Part shown: piece after piece, positions 34,517-46,193 of the stretch
Layout: each line of letters begins with the position of its first letter
How positions within the stretch are numbered: position 1 is the stretch's first letter
DNA from: Takakia lepidozioides
Taxonomy: Eukaryota; Streptophyta; Takakiopsida; Takakiales; Takakiaceae
Direction of reading: 5' to 3'
Assembly: GCA_030704615.1 (NCBI GenBank)
Contig: CM060731.1
Span: forward strand, 48,298,001 to 48,362,000
DNA: 64,000 nucleotides
The notes under the pieces: generated by a model
The model's input: the letters and a program-made list of their open reading frames with translations, nothing else
What the model was told of the DNA's origin: nothing
Databases searched by the model: none
Position numbers and translations under genes: made by a program

Positions 34517-35701
34517 AGCAGTGGACATAAGAGCTAGTCATGTGGGACCCAGGGGCTGATACGAAGCTGGCTGCCAGGCTCCAATACATAGGCAGTCCAC
34601 GGCTGCGTCGCGACTCGCCACACCTCAAATCTGCACGCGGCCTTACTTGACTAGGTCACGCAAAGTTGAAAAACAGACCAGTATGTGATAGAATACATAT
34701 ATATACACAATGCACCATCTCACAGGTGAAGTGTTGATCGGCTGAGCAGCAGCAGCCTCTCGAGAATGTGAGCAGACCATGTTGACCAGCTTCTCTCCAC
34801 AACACACGTTGCTAGTGAGGCGAACTGGGAAACGCGCTGCCAAATGTGAGCACCACCTCTTTGACTATTTGAAAACCGTCCAAAGCCAACTACATACACT
34901 TCTTTGACTGAAGCATGGAAGATGAGGAGCACGTTGACAATTGAGTCAAATTGGGAGTATGTTTAAATATCTTATTTATTTATGGAAGTGGAAAACTCCA
35001 ATTTGAAAACAGAACTTGGGTTCTGTGTTCCAGTACCTGGCTGTTGTTTTTGAGCACTCAAGAAATTTGAAAATGTGAAGACGAGTCATCTCACATGTAA
35101 TACGTGACACTCATGCGATGGATTGAGGCGGAACGAAGACTGAAAGGAGAGAGGAGAGAGCACAGAATAGATGTGGGCTACATATGTCGGAAAGACGAAG
35201 AGAAGAGGAGTCCTCAAGAGACCCTAAACCGAGTGTTCAAAGTTGTTGTTGTGAGTGAAATTGTGTGTGACTCATGTGCAAAGTAAAATTCACAAAACCC
35301 AGGTGTAAGATAATTTTGAATGCTCACAAGAGGGCATTTGCAGTTATTTCAGGTAGACCTACATATAGTGGCCCTAATGTGTCAGTGCAATTGGCATCAT
35401 GTGCCATTCGCTGGCTGTACAAACAAATTGGGATTACCTGTGAGTATGTGTTCGTGGTAGGCACAGAGATGGTTTGTTTCCTGGTCTTCATGCTAGGCTT
35501 TGGTTTCTGTTTTGAGTTTGTTTAGAATGGACACCCTACATCTCGCGGGTATGCTGGTGAGAGGGCAAGACGGCACGGCCTGGTTGCTCGAAATTCCCCT
35601 ATGCTTTGAACTTTGAAGAAAGAGCCTTTCCAGGCCGTCGCTAACCAGGCTAGTCTGTCCTTAAGAGCCCTGCCAAATGGCATGCGGTTGGTTTGGCACA
35701 T

Positions 35702-35858
35702 AATAGTTGGAGAATTCTGCCACCAGTTGACCAAGTTTGAAAAATGTTTTATCACGAGGGCTGTCTCTTGGACAGTGCCAAATAGTAGGAGAATTCTGCC
35801 ACCAGTTGACCAAGTTTGAAAAATGTTTTATCACAAGGGCTGTCACTTGGACAGGGAG
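35702..35858. repeat. 79-bp tandem duplication specific to the right arm
   Basis: Two units begin AATAGTTGGAGAATTCTGCC and AATAGTAGGAGAATTCTGCC, 79 bases apart. The left arm has a single copy at about 6362-6432. Confidence 0.8.
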
Positions 35859-36824
35859 TGAATAAAAGAAACGAGGTGTCAGCACAGTAAGAGAAGCCTA
35901 GGCTGCATGTATACAGTCCGTATGCAGTTCTGTCATTGATGATTGAAATGTACTGCAATGTGCGCATGGTCTGCATCCAGAGGAGAGGATTGAACTGTCG
36001 TAGTGATCCCCTGGTTTCGATTCAGCAGTCGCGGGAACCCTGAACCCCACGTACGAACTGTGTTAGTTCTAGACTAAACGAGTTCTAGACTCGATATTTG
36101 ATCAGTATGAATTATCAAGCTCTAGATACGTTTACAAATCGTAGAGCTAGATTGAATGTTTAGGACTTCAAATTAATCCAGCTTCAAAATGTCACTCTGG
36201 ATGATTTAAGGTACATATATATCTCAACTTCGGGAGATATATTTATGACGATGCCAACCGAAGTTCCAGAATTGTAACAGCTGTGTAACTAGTGTATGAT
36301 CTATAGACCGCATACCTAGATTCTAGCTGTGGTTTCCAAAAAATGTAGCATTCATGAAATAGATACGTCGGATAAGTTTGAATTTACAAACCTGTCCATG
36401 GTGTGTGTAATTACAACTCGTCGAAGAAAATGCACATGGCACCGCTCTAGCCCTCGAATCCACATCCTGATCGTCATTATATGCTGTATTACAGAGAAGC
36501 AGCAGCAAGATACATGCAGGTTACGAAGAGATCATGGATGCTGCATAGTCGAATGAGGAAGCTGCTGTGATCTTAGCATAAATCTAAGTTAGCCCCTAAA
36601 CTCTTCTACATAAATTTTTTCTTATTTAGGCATATCAAGTTTAGCATTATCTTCAAGACAGTTTGCTTCAAGCGTTGTGACTCAGTTGGGAAATACATTC
36701 CACTGATCCATATATTTAAGAGACCGCCCCTGTAAGGCTTATGTAGTTGTATGGTCTACTTTGAACTTCGACACACTATAATGTAGTGTCTATGATTGTA
36801 AGTAGTTTTAAAGTGCAGTGAGAG

Positions 36825-37379
36825 CTACATACAGATTGCATCACGTTGCTGAGTTGTGAAATGTGGTGTCGCCAGCCTAGTGTACCGGCGGTCTAGTTGC
36901 TGATGATGCGGACTACATGGAGCTTCGCCACCTTGTATAGGATATGAATAGAGCTGGCAGTTCGATTGCGAGTTCGGTCGACCAGAAGCCGTATGTCCGA
37001 TCTCAAGCTTCCTTGGATTGCGATATAATGGAGTACCCAACTGAATATTTGAGCACACTGGATGTTGAGAGTGATCATTGCCATGGAGGCAAAAGCGTAG
37101 TGACTCGTACATTGTACAAGCTGCATGCTGAACAATATCCTCAATGGGTGATTGACATTGTGGCACCGGTGGCCTTATTGGAGCATACCGCCGTGGCTGA
37201 TGTTGCCGTTGCAGAGGCGCAGGGTGTCCTGTCAGTGTGGGATGTTGGCCAGGTAGAGATGTCTGTCCCAGAGATGAGAGTTGGAAAGAAGATCTCATGT
37301 AATGACCATATGGCTCAGGCAGTGCTTGGCACTTAGCTGCAATCTCCATGACGCTAGGAAATTGTCGATTGGCCACCAA
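36825..37379 (-). CDS. Conserved 184-codon ORF, right-arm copy
   Basis: Counterpart of 4815-5369, with the same length, the same stop and about four substitutions. See that entry for the case for and against coding. It follows the exon-like stretch 37634-37861 (-), which has 8 extra codons relative to the left arm. Confidence 0.4.
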   Translation of the reverse strand: MVANRQFPSVMEIAAKCQALPEPYGHYMRSSFQLSSLGQTSLPGQHPTLTGHPAPLQRQHQPRRYAPIRPPVPQCQSPIEDIVQHAACTMYESLRFCLHGNDHSQHPVCSNIQLGTPLYRNPRKLEIGHTASGRPNSQSNCQLYSYPIQGGEAPCSPHHQQLDRRYTRLATPHFTTQQRDAICM

Positions 37380-38157
37380 ATCACTGGTTTCTGCAGATTG
37401 AAATCATCACAGTTGGCCTTAGTCTAGGATACTTGGGATGTACGTTCGAGGGAAGTTTTGACCAAAGTATTTAGTTACGAGCTAGTTACACACATGTATA
37501 CAACTTAACTTCACCATCCTGCAATTATACTCCACACATGGATCTTGGGGCAGGGGTCATCTCTCTAGGCCAAATATAAGTTGAAACAAGCTATGATCGA
37601 GTAAGATTTCTAGAGTGAATACTTAGTCATAAATCACAAATTGAACATCACAAGTGATAACCTGGGACATGCAAATAGCAGTTCATATGTGACAACTTTG
37701 TGATAATTCAGGGGGTCACATGATATACCATAAAGCAATCTCAATGATCTGCCCGTATTCTGAAGATCTTGGAGTCTCCCTTGATCGAACATGATGAGGG
37801 TGCAGTAGCAAACGTCTGACAACATATTGAAGTAGTAGTCGTCCTGCATTTCAAGGAGTGCGCAGTCAGTGTCTAAAAATCCCTGTATCTCATGAAATGC
37901 ATTTCCTTAAACCTTAGTAGCTAAAATCCATGCTACGAGAAAACTGATTTACGTCGTTTAAGTATGTGCATCTGAGCTTGAACAAGACAAGTATCACGGG
38001 TAACTTAGTCTGTTATGCAAAATTTTGAACACTCAATTGAGGGTTCAAGAGACTTTTACGAAATATTATAACATTCATAACAAACTCAATAGTTTAAAGC
38101 ATACCAATTACATTTCAAGAGTAGATTTTTGCCAACCTTAGCCGCTTATAGGAATAT

Positions 38158-38581
38158 CTAGAATGCGTAACTTGGGCCAAGTGAGAAAATAAATACAGGA
38201 TTGGGAGCTTGCAGCCAGACCCCTTCCTCACAACCCAAAGCTGTGAGCAAAAGATCAGGGAAATTCATTCCAAGCTCACGAGTGTCGGCAGGCGTTATCC
38301 CTTCCATCCTGCAGGAGAATAATTAACATTGACTTTATCATATCATGAGGAGCATATGACTACTGACCAAAAGTAGACTACCTCTATGCAAGCACCCCCA
38401 TCAAACCCAAATCACCACTAGGGCTACAACTTGTATTAGGAATGTCTTATACTTACAGTCCCACCAAGCACAGACCACGGAAAACAGTGCTGGAGCCAAG
38501 CAGTCCCTCATCCAGAGCAGCTCTCCAATCACCCTGCGCGGGACGAACAAAGCCATAACAGCGCCAAGAGTCGGAAGCCAT
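38158..38581 (-). CDS. Small predicted two-exon gene, right-arm copy
   Basis: Exon 1 is 38581-38457 with the same donor (GTAAGT) as the left copy. Exon 2 starts at 38308 after CTCCTGCAG and runs to a TAG at 38160-38158. The first 34 codons of exon 2 match the left copy (EGITPADTRELGMNFPDLLL). A small insertion then shifts the frame, so the last 15 residues differ (PNPVFIFSLGP). Either the C-terminus is not important or this copy is damaged. Confidence 0.4.
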
Positions 38582-39489
38582 TGCAAGAGTCTAAGGTTCT
38601 ATAGCGCCAGAGGCAACACAAGTGACTTAGGATAGAAACACAGAGCTCCGGGGACTAACCATTGAAAGGTGCTTAAATAGTCCTCCCCCAGACCTCCTCT
38701 CAAGACTAGTTACGGGAGGGTACTATCGTAGAGAGAGAGACCGATCGTGCCAAAATCAAACATCATACCCCCAATGAAAAATTTCAAAGAATATTCAGGA
38801 AATATCCTTTAAACTTCCATCTTTCAGTAACCCAAGTCTTAGCGGAATCTTTGATGGCCCAAATAGAAAGAACAGAGTATCTAGAAATAATATGTATGAA
38901 CATATGTATCTCTGAAAGATCATGGGCAGAGAAAGAAATATTGATCTTCGAGCCCCTTGAAAAGATTCTAGTGAAAATGTTAAAGATGCCATATCTGGTT
39001 TTGTGGTTTGGCAGGAATATGTTACACTATGTTGCAAATGAAGAATATTTTGTTACACTCTGGTCAATAATCTGTAGTGAGCAGTTGTTTCCCTCATGTC
39101 ACCAAGTATTCTCTCCCTCTCATTGCATGGATCAGAGTAGTTGGCTATGAGAGATGCATGGGGGAAGGGATTGTGTTGCTCACTAAGGTCAGCACTCCAA
39201 CGGAACCTACTCATGCTGTGGCAACCGACTGTCACAAGTGGAACCCTTTCTAGTTTAAGCCAAATTGAAGTAGGTCTGAGATACTGAATGGCAGATAGAA
39301 GCAAAAGGTGCTCAATGTTGTAGATCAGTCTCTCTCGTTGCATATTTCTTTTTCCCCAACCAAAATGAAAATCAACCAAGCAGGTAAATGTAGGTGTCCA
39401 AATATATCTGGAGCCTGCATGTGGGTCCCAATCTTACTCTTTTCTTACTAAAAGAGTGCCATAAGTATGACCTTTCAACCCTCACATAT

Positions 39490-39849
39490 ATTGAAAATAC
39501 TGATTTCACTGCTTGCTCATAGCTATTTACAGAGTAGCCAGTAAGTTATGAAGAAGCTATCCAACACTATTGAAACACTAAGAAGTACACGACTTATCAA
39601 TCTACAAGGCAATCCATGGAATCAATGATGCTCACGCATCTGTAAGTTTTTACTACACCACGCTATGAACATACATAAAAACTAACTGAGTATCGTCTGC
39701 CACCAAAAAAAATACATGTTCTACAAAGTGTAGGAGATCCAACTAGCTAGAGATTCAAAATGTGATTGACTGGCATCTGTGATTGTGACTGCTTGGTGGA
39801 CTGCCACCTATTTGCTGACTATGACTATTCGACCAGCATGGTCCAAATG
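39490..39849. other. Probable 3' region or LTR of a copia element
   Basis: It lies between the outer edge of the right arm and the 3' end of copia pol on the - strand. I cannot define LTR borders because no second LTR copy is present. Confidence 0.3.
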
Positions 39850-40561
39850 TCAATGACGGACTGGATCTTCGATTTCAACACTCCCACTCAGTCCGACATT
39901 GTATGCATGCTTCAAAGATCGCTTGCACAGAGAGATTGCTTGCTGGGGAATGCAACCCAAGCATGAGCGAAAACGAATGAACTTGTCTGGACCAAGAGCC
40001 TTCGTAAAAATATCGGCAATCTGATCGTTCGTGTGAATATACTGAATGTCAATTTCTCCCTTCGCCTTGTTCTCGCGAATGACATGGTACTGAACATCTA
40101 TGTGCTTTGTTCGACGATGGTACTCTGGATTGTGAACCAGTCTGATGCAACTCTGGTTATCGCTGTGAAGTGGGGTGGGTGTCTTCTGTGAATGTCCAAG
40201 GAGTCCATGAGTCTCCGTAACCAAATAATCTCCCTGGCTAGCCATGTGAGCCACAACATACTCCGATTCAGTTGTCGATCCAGTAGTACACACTTGTTTC
40301 CGACTACTCCAAACAATTGCTCCTTGGTTCAACATAATGAGAGATCCGGATCCGGATTTTCTATCATCTATGTCACCAGCATAATTTGCGTCGCAAAATC
40401 CTGTGAGGTGTCCTGCTTCCCATTGTAGATGTTCCCTTCAAGTATTTCATGATCCGTTTCACAGCGTTGCAGTGCACAGGTCTGTGTCTTGATGCGTATT
40501 TTGCCACTGTACTCATTGCATATGAGATGTCAGGACAACTCCCGATGCTTGCAAACATCAA
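39850..40561 (-). pseudogene. Ty1/copia pol 3' end (RT C-terminus and RNase H), truncated
   Basis: On the - strand, 40561-40373 reads GSCPDISYAMSTVAKYASRH and RIMKYLKGTS (end of copia reverse transcriptase). After a frameshift near 40370, 40335-39850 reads VWSSRKQVCTTGSTTESEYV, LHSDNQSCIRL, TKHIDVQYHVIRE and QIADIFTKALG, the RNase H region. The element is cut at 40561 by a second copia, whose LTR begins at 40565. Confidence 0.93.
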
Positions 40562-40564
40562 GCT

Positions 40565-40839
40565 GTTAAATTAGTAATGCAAGCATTAGTGTACCATTGA
40601 TTATTCAGCCCTCAGGTTTAATGTCTTCACTATATTCTCGCGGGTAGCAGTAGATATGCCAGTTGGTTAGCAGTTAATCCACCACCATAGTAGGTAGGAT
40701 AGACTTCATTAGTTGGTAGTTAATTACTTCTGCAATTACTTTCTACAGCTCATGAGTCCATGATATAAGGGCCTGAGGTTCACTATGCAACTATTCTAGC
40801 CTTCGATCCTCATGTAGTTGGTACACTGCTCATTCTACA
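40565..40839 (+). repeat. 5' LTR of a copia element (275 bp)
   Basis: It begins TGTTAAATTAG and ends CATTCTACA, the usual TG...CA borders, with ATGATATAAGG as a TATA-like site inside. It is followed at once by a primer-binding site. No 3' LTR partner is seen. Confidence 0.75.
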
Positions 40840-40849
40840 TGGTATCAGA
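40840..40849 (+). promoter_or_regulatory. Primer-binding site (initiator tRNA-Met type)
   Basis: TGGTATCAGA directly after the LTR is the standard plant copia/gypsy primer-binding site, complementary to the 3' end of initiator tRNA-Met. Confidence 0.8.
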
Positions 40850-41222
40850 ACTCGGGGGGCAATAGAATCATAGTTTCTAAGTTCAGGGTTTGAGGTCACT
40901 AGGAAGCACCTCTGGTGTGAAGCACTGTTCCACCATCGTTGGATGTCTTGTTGATTTGATTTTGTGATCCTTTGAGCTCTGCTTTAGAACTGTTGTTTTA
41001 TTGCAAAATTCTTGTTCCAAAATTCTTTCCACTCTAGAAACTTCTCAAGGGCCTGTAGTTCTCATGCACCTCTCAATTCGTGTCTATGAACGTCATCTTT
41101 CTTCCACTCACTACTTTGTAAAAACAGATTTCTCTCGAGATCCCTCTTCCTCTCTCTTGCCATCGTCCTTTAGTTATTTATTGATTTAATTATTTTCTTT
41201 CTAACCTCCTTCAGCAGCCGTC

Positions 41223-42597
41223 ATGGGAAATGGATCAGACTTGATCATCCCTCAGCAAGACAAGCTGACAGGGAAAAACAACTACTCAGTATGGAAGTTC
41301 AAGGTCACAAACTATCTGCTGAGGGAGGATATTCTTGAGCTTGTCCAGAAGAAGGTGGTCCTAGAAGCAGGTCAGGATAAGGAAGAGCTTAGAAAGAAGA
41401 AGCTCAGGGCTCTTACCATTATAAATCTCTCTCTCAGTGGATGACTCATCTCACAGAGCCAAAGGCTGTGTGGGATGCTTTGGCCAAAACGTACGATGAC
41501 AGGTCATCATCGAGGCAAATGGCTGTGAGGAACAAGTTTCATGGACTTAAAATGGAAGAAGGATCTTCCATGGAGGAATTCCTTGAGACCATTACTAATC
41601 TTGTGGCTCAACTTGCTGCCTTTGGTGAAGAAATTGAGGAATATATCATTGTTGAGCACATTTTGAATGCCTTACCTGACACGTATACTGCCTACGGTGA
41701 CGCAATCATGGCGCAGAAAGAGCTTCCTAGTGTTGCAGAACTAACTTCGAAACTGTTGCACGAGGAAACCAGACGGGAATTGAAGGGACGAAAGGCAAGA
41801 TGAAGCCTTGTGGGTCAAGTTTGAACGCTTCAGTAAGGCCTATCAACGCCAAGGACAAGGTGGAGGTCGACCTTCATCACAAAGATCTTCTATTATCACC
41901 ACCTGCAACCGATGCGGCAAGGAGGTTTATTGGACGAAGAATTGTCCGGTTCCGTACGAAGAGATTTTGAAGAACCGTAATCAGCATGCCAACATGGTTG
42001 AAGATGCACCTGACGAATCTGACGAAGACGACTGCATTGGGGCAGCTGAAATGCTGGAAGTAGCCATGGCCGCTCTCGACATGCAAAGAGATCTCACTGC
42101 CGGGGAAAAGAAAGCTTCCTGGATTATCGACTCCGGTGCTAGTAAGCACGTGACCGGCAACTCAGAAATTCTTCATGATCTGGAGGGTTGTAGCAGCACT
42201 TCTAGTGTGCGATCCGCTGGTGGCACCTACCACAATGTGGAGGGAAAAAGCCATACCAATGTATTACAAAATGGATCAATAAAGCTCATTACTGACGTTT
42301 TGTACGTCCCTGGCATGACGAGGAATTTATTATCTGTTGGTGCTTTGGCTGATAAAGGACATCTTGGAATCTTTGATGCCACGAAATGCTTGTTTATAGA
42401 GAAAGAAAGACCTCACAGAGTAGTTCTTCATGGAGAACAAATTAAATCTACTGGATTGTACAACCTAAAGTCATCTGATCAAACTTTATTTGAGGCCAAT
42501 AGCTGAATGGAATCTGACGAGATTATTCGACTGTGGCATAGGAGGCTTGGTCATCTTAATTATCGCAGTCTCCATTATCTGAGCAACAGTGGCAAAG
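41223..42597 (+). pseudogene. Ty1/copia gag and protease, truncated in the GAG-pre-integrase domain
   Basis: Gag begins at 41223 (KLTGKNNYSVWKFKVTNYLL) and continues in 41441-41803 (LTEPKAVWDALAKTYDDRSS) and 41808-42506. Frameshifts lie near 41440 (in a CT run) and 41803. A zinc knuckle at about 41910-41951 reads CNRCGKEVYWTKNC, so the histidine of C-x2-C-x4-H-x4-C has become Tyr. The protease motif DSGASKHVTG follows at about 42130, then VLYVPGMTRNLLSVGALADK. After a stop at 42504-42506 the frame goes on with IIRLWHRRLGHLNYRSL, the GAG-pre-integrase domain, and ends abruptly at 42597, where the palindromic array begins. Integrase and reverse transcriptase are missing. Confidence 0.92.
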
Positions 42598-43545
42598 TCG
42601 ACCGCTATGTTGGCGGTCGCTTCAATTTATTGTTTTAAAAAAACAAGATTGGCGGTCGCCTAATTCAAAAAAGAAAACAAGCGACTGACGTATTGGCGGT
42701 CGCACGATAGCAAATACATTTTTGAAAATTAACAAAATGAACGTGACCGCCAATTATGGCGGTCGCTTTGTTTTTCGAAATTAAAAAAAGAAATAGCGAC
42801 CGACGTATTGGCGATCACTTCAATTTATTTTTTTTAAAAGCGAGATTGGCGGTCGCACTGGCGGTCGCTTTATTTTTCGAAATAAAAAAAGAAATAGCGA
42901 CCGCCATATTGGCGATCGCTTCAAATTTATTTTTAAAAAAAACAAGTTTGGCGGTCGCTTTATTTTTCGAATTAAAAAAAGAAATAGCGACCGCTATCTT
43001 CAATTTATTGTTTTAAAAAAACAAGATTGGCGGTCGTCTAATTTAAAAAAGAAAACAAGCGACTGCCGTATTGGCGGTCGCACAATTTTGTAAATATGTA
43101 CAGACAAGCGACGACCATATGGCGGTCGGATAATTTCAAAAATATATAAAAAAAACAGCGACCGCCATTGGGCGGTCGCTTAATTTAAAAAATATATAGA
43201 AAAACAAACGACCGCCATAAAATATAAAGATTGAAAGCGACCGCCTTACTGGCGGTCGCGTTTTTTTCAAAATATTAAAAATAAAAGCGACCACCATATT
43301 GGCGGTTGCTTTATTTTAAATATATTAACAAATGAAGCGACCGCCATACCGGCAGTCGCATTATATTTTGAAATAAAAAACAATAGCGACTGCCATACGG
43401 GCGGTCGCTTCAATTTAAAAATATAGTGACCACAATATTGCACAAAATGAAAGGAAATAAAAGCAACCACAGTAGTGGTGGTCGCTTGTTTTTCATAAAA
43501 AATAAAAATATGGACCGTAGTATTAGCGGTCACTTAATTTCAAAA
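42597..43545. repeat. Palindromic repeat array A
   Basis: Some 15 or more imperfect copies of a unit with inverted arms GCGACCGCC and GGCGGTCGC around a short ATATT-like centre, separated by A/T-rich spacers of the TTTATTTTTCGAAATAAAAAAAG kind. Spacing is near 50 bp or multiples of it (for example 42796, 42897, 42987). The sequence is more diverged and expanded than arrays B and C. It interrupts the copia element on the left and ends just before a TATA-containing stretch (ATCATATATAAGG near 43630). Confidence 0.9.
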
Positions 43546-43619
43546 TTACAACAAATATGGTTGTACAGCTTTTTTCGGGTGGGCGCTATTGGTTCGTCAT
43601 TTATTCATTTCACTTTCAT

Positions 43620-44475
43620 CATTTTTGGATCATATATAAGGGATGAGGGTCACCAAGCTCTTCAGTTCTTTTGGCGCAAATACTTGAGGTTGTTTTGAAT
43701 GTTCTCTTCCATTGAACGAGAGTGTAGCCCAAGAGGAGGGTGCGCACCTTTTGCCATTGTGGCTTCCACCAAAGCCATTTCAGCAGATTGTGTATAAGCT
43801 CAATACTACAACCCACATCGACCCACTTGAGTTGTTGACATGTGTAGAAGTGTTGGGCTATCGCATTGCACTTTACATTCACAACGCGTTCATTTATAGG
43901 TGACTGTTTTTTTGTTGTTTGCATCGCTAGGTCTGAGGGGAGTGGATATTGGGTGAAGATGAGGGAGAAATTGAGCCCTTGGTATACGACAATCCCGAAC
44001 ACTGTAAGTGCCACTGGTAGTGTTGAGTGCAACCTATGTGGATTAAAGCTTTCTTATTGTAAGGATCGGTTGCTCGCTCACCTCGGCTATAAAGATGTGA
44101 AGAGCGTTGGGTGGGGTTTATGCCCCAAAGCATCTATGCGGGTAAAAACACTTTGCCCAGTGTGAAGGCAATATTTCAATGTCTTTGGATATGGACATGA
44201 CCTCTGAGCAGAACACTCCAGCTTCCCGTCAGGATGCCTCGATTAGTACCCAGGGCGACTCTTGTGGGTGTCCTTGGACAAATGGGTTGTGTCGGAGCAA
44301 CACCTGCTTCAACACCGTTTGATGAGTCAACAAGAGCTCGGGTGTTAAAGGAGCAAGCGGTGCATGTGTTAGCATGGTTTCAGTTTGTGGGAGTCTTCAA
44401 CTTCAAGCTTAGGAGAGCTATGAATAGAGGCAGACATCTGATTTCTCTTTGGGGCAGAATAGTGTATTTGTAGAG
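43620..44475 (+). pseudogene. hAT-like transposase N-terminal fragment with BED-type finger
   Basis: The frame 43866-44165 contains GYWVKMREKLSPWYTTIPNT, then CNLCGLKLSYCKDRLLAHLG, with Cys, Cys and His spaced as in the BED zinc finger of hAT transposases, and a further Cys after it. A later frame (44234-44473) reads PFDESTRARVLKEQAVHVLA then FQFVGVFNFKLRRAM, which resembles the start of the hAT core (FxxxGIPFNVxRSP) in decayed form. Frameshifts separate the pieces, and the RNase H-like catalytic core is absent. It follows array A directly, as a gene would follow the subterminal region of its transposon. Confidence 0.5.
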
Positions 44476-44924
44476 CATGTTTTGAGTTGGGGTTTCAATC
44501 CCAAGCTTGGGAAGAGCATGTCTATGGAAGTGGCAAGTGCAGGGCTGGATTAGGAGCTCTAAGAGGTGCACTATGGCCATAGAAGGAAACACTATGAGTG
44601 CATACGATGGCTAGAAAAGGGTATGCCATAGAAAGCTCAATAGCTTGTTCTATGCTTGTTTCAATAAGTTCTATAGAGAAAGAGAGCTTGTTGTGTGACA
44701 ACTAGCTTGCTCAGGGAGTTAGAGCCACTCTTGGTGGTCTATTGATGCTCAAAAAACCAAGAACAGCACCTCTGGTTGTTCCATAGAAGCCATAGTTTGT
44801 TGCAGCAATCGCAGAGGCAAAGCGGCGCAAACTCTAGCTTGGGAACGCGTGGGAACGCGTGTGAACTCTTTGGGAACTCGTGGGAACATTGCCCCAGGGT
44901 TGGGAGCACCACTATTGTCCTATC
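44476..44924. other. No recognised gene
   Basis: A short GGGAACGCGTGG/GGGAACTCGTGG repeat lies at 44838-44885. Nothing else was seen. Confidence 0.35.
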
Positions 44925-45285
44925 GGATGAACTATTGAGCCAGTGGATGAAAATCGGCGCTCCTGGATGAGAATTGGCTGTAGTGGATGAAACTGTGCCA
45001 GCGGATGAACTATCGCGCTATCGGATGAAAAATCGCGGCGACGGATGAAACTGCGTCAGTGGATGAAATCGTGGCAGCGGATGAACTATCGTGCCATCGG
45101 ATGAAAAATCGCGGCAACGGATGAAACTGCGCCAGCGGATGAAATATTGCGCCAGTGGATGAAATATCGCACCGACGGATGAACTATCGCGGCGGATGAA
45201 ATATCGAACCTGCGGATGAGAAATCGCGGTTTTGGATGATTTGGTCAGTGACGGATGAAAAATTGACTGACTGTGGATATTTTTG
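44925..45285. repeat. Short tandem array of GGATGAAA-type units
   Basis: About 16-18 units of roughly 18-22 bp, such as GCGGATGAACTATCGCGCC and ACGGATGAAAAATCGCGGC, follow one another. The array abuts the tandem-repeat module that starts at 45290. It is absent from the first copy of the module at 12136, which was cut at that side. Confidence 0.85.
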
Positions 45286-45289
45286 GAGC

Positions 45290-46193
45290 CTTAGGGGGGC
45301 TTGTTTGAGAACTATTTGGGGTCTGTTGAGGCCAATATCTAGCAGGTATTGGGGCATGTTTGAGGACTATTTGGGGTCTATTGAGGCCAATATCTAACAG
45401 GTATTGGGGCCTGTTTGAGGACTATTTGGGGTCTATTGAGGCCAATATCTTGCAGGTATTGGGGCCTGCTTTTAGGATTATTAGGGGTCTATTGAGGCCA
45501 ATATCTTGCAGGCTTGTGGAGCCTGCTTGGGGCTGTTTGAAGGACTATGTGGGGTTATTTGAGGCCAATGTTTGGCAGGCTTGTGGAGCCTTGTGAGGGC
45601 TGGTTGGAGGACGATTGGAGGTCCTTGGATGCCCATATTGGGCAGGTTTATGGAGTTTTCTAAGAGCTCTTTGGGGGACTATTGAAGGTCATTGGAGGCC
45701 AATACTTGGCAGATTTGATGAGCTTCTTAAGGGCTGTTGGAGGACTGTTGGAGGTCCTTGGAGGCAAGTACTTGGCAGATTTGAGGAGCTTCTTAAGGGT
45801 TGTTGGAGGACTGTTGGAGGTCCTTGGAGGCCAATACTTGGCAGGCTTGTGGAGCCATTGTGAGGGCTGGTTGGAGACCTTGGAGGCCAGTAATTGGCGG
45901 GTGTCTAGGGGCTTTTGGTGGACTGTTTAGAGTCCAAGTTTGCGAACTTCTTGAACCTCGGTGGGTCTATGTTAGGGGCTGATTGAGGGCAGATTTCAGA
46001 AGTTCATGGCAATAATTTGTGGGCTCTTGAGAGTTATTTGAGAGGTTCTTTAAGGATAGTCTTATCTATTGCTTGAGCAAGAGTGAGTGTGAAGATAGGG
46101 GGAGTAATAGGATGAGAGCATTCTGGGCTTAGAGATTGCTTTAGCTTTATTTCTCTATAGTCTTCCATCATTCTTGTAGGCCAAAGCTTTTCC
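45290..46193 (+). repeat. Tandem-repeat module, second copy
   Basis: Same orientation and unit order as 12136-12917, but with additional GGACTATTTGGGGTCTATTG units at its left. Similarity ends at CCAAAGCTTTTCC in both. It directly abuts gypsy pol sequence on the - strand. The repeated unit contains no convincing gene. Confidence 0.85.

Larger units (their letters stand above)
29897..39489 (-). repeat. Right arm of the ~9.5-kb inverted duplication carrying PAL2
   Basis: This is the reverse-complement match of 2634-12134. It carries PAL2, the 280-bp TIR element, the hairpin, the long upstream region and the small unknown gene. Compared with PAL1 and PAL3 it shows more single-base indels, both in PAL2 and in its 3' flank (31720-32090). 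Confidence 0.95.

Noticed and set aside
40565-42597. Complete copia element
   Set aside because: Only the 5' LTR, primer-binding site, gag, protease and the start of integrase are present. No RT on this strand and no 3' LTR.
42597-43545. CRISPR-like array
   Set aside because: The regularly spaced palindromes lie in plant nuclear DNA, the spacers are low-complexity and related to one another rather than unique, and there are no cas genes.
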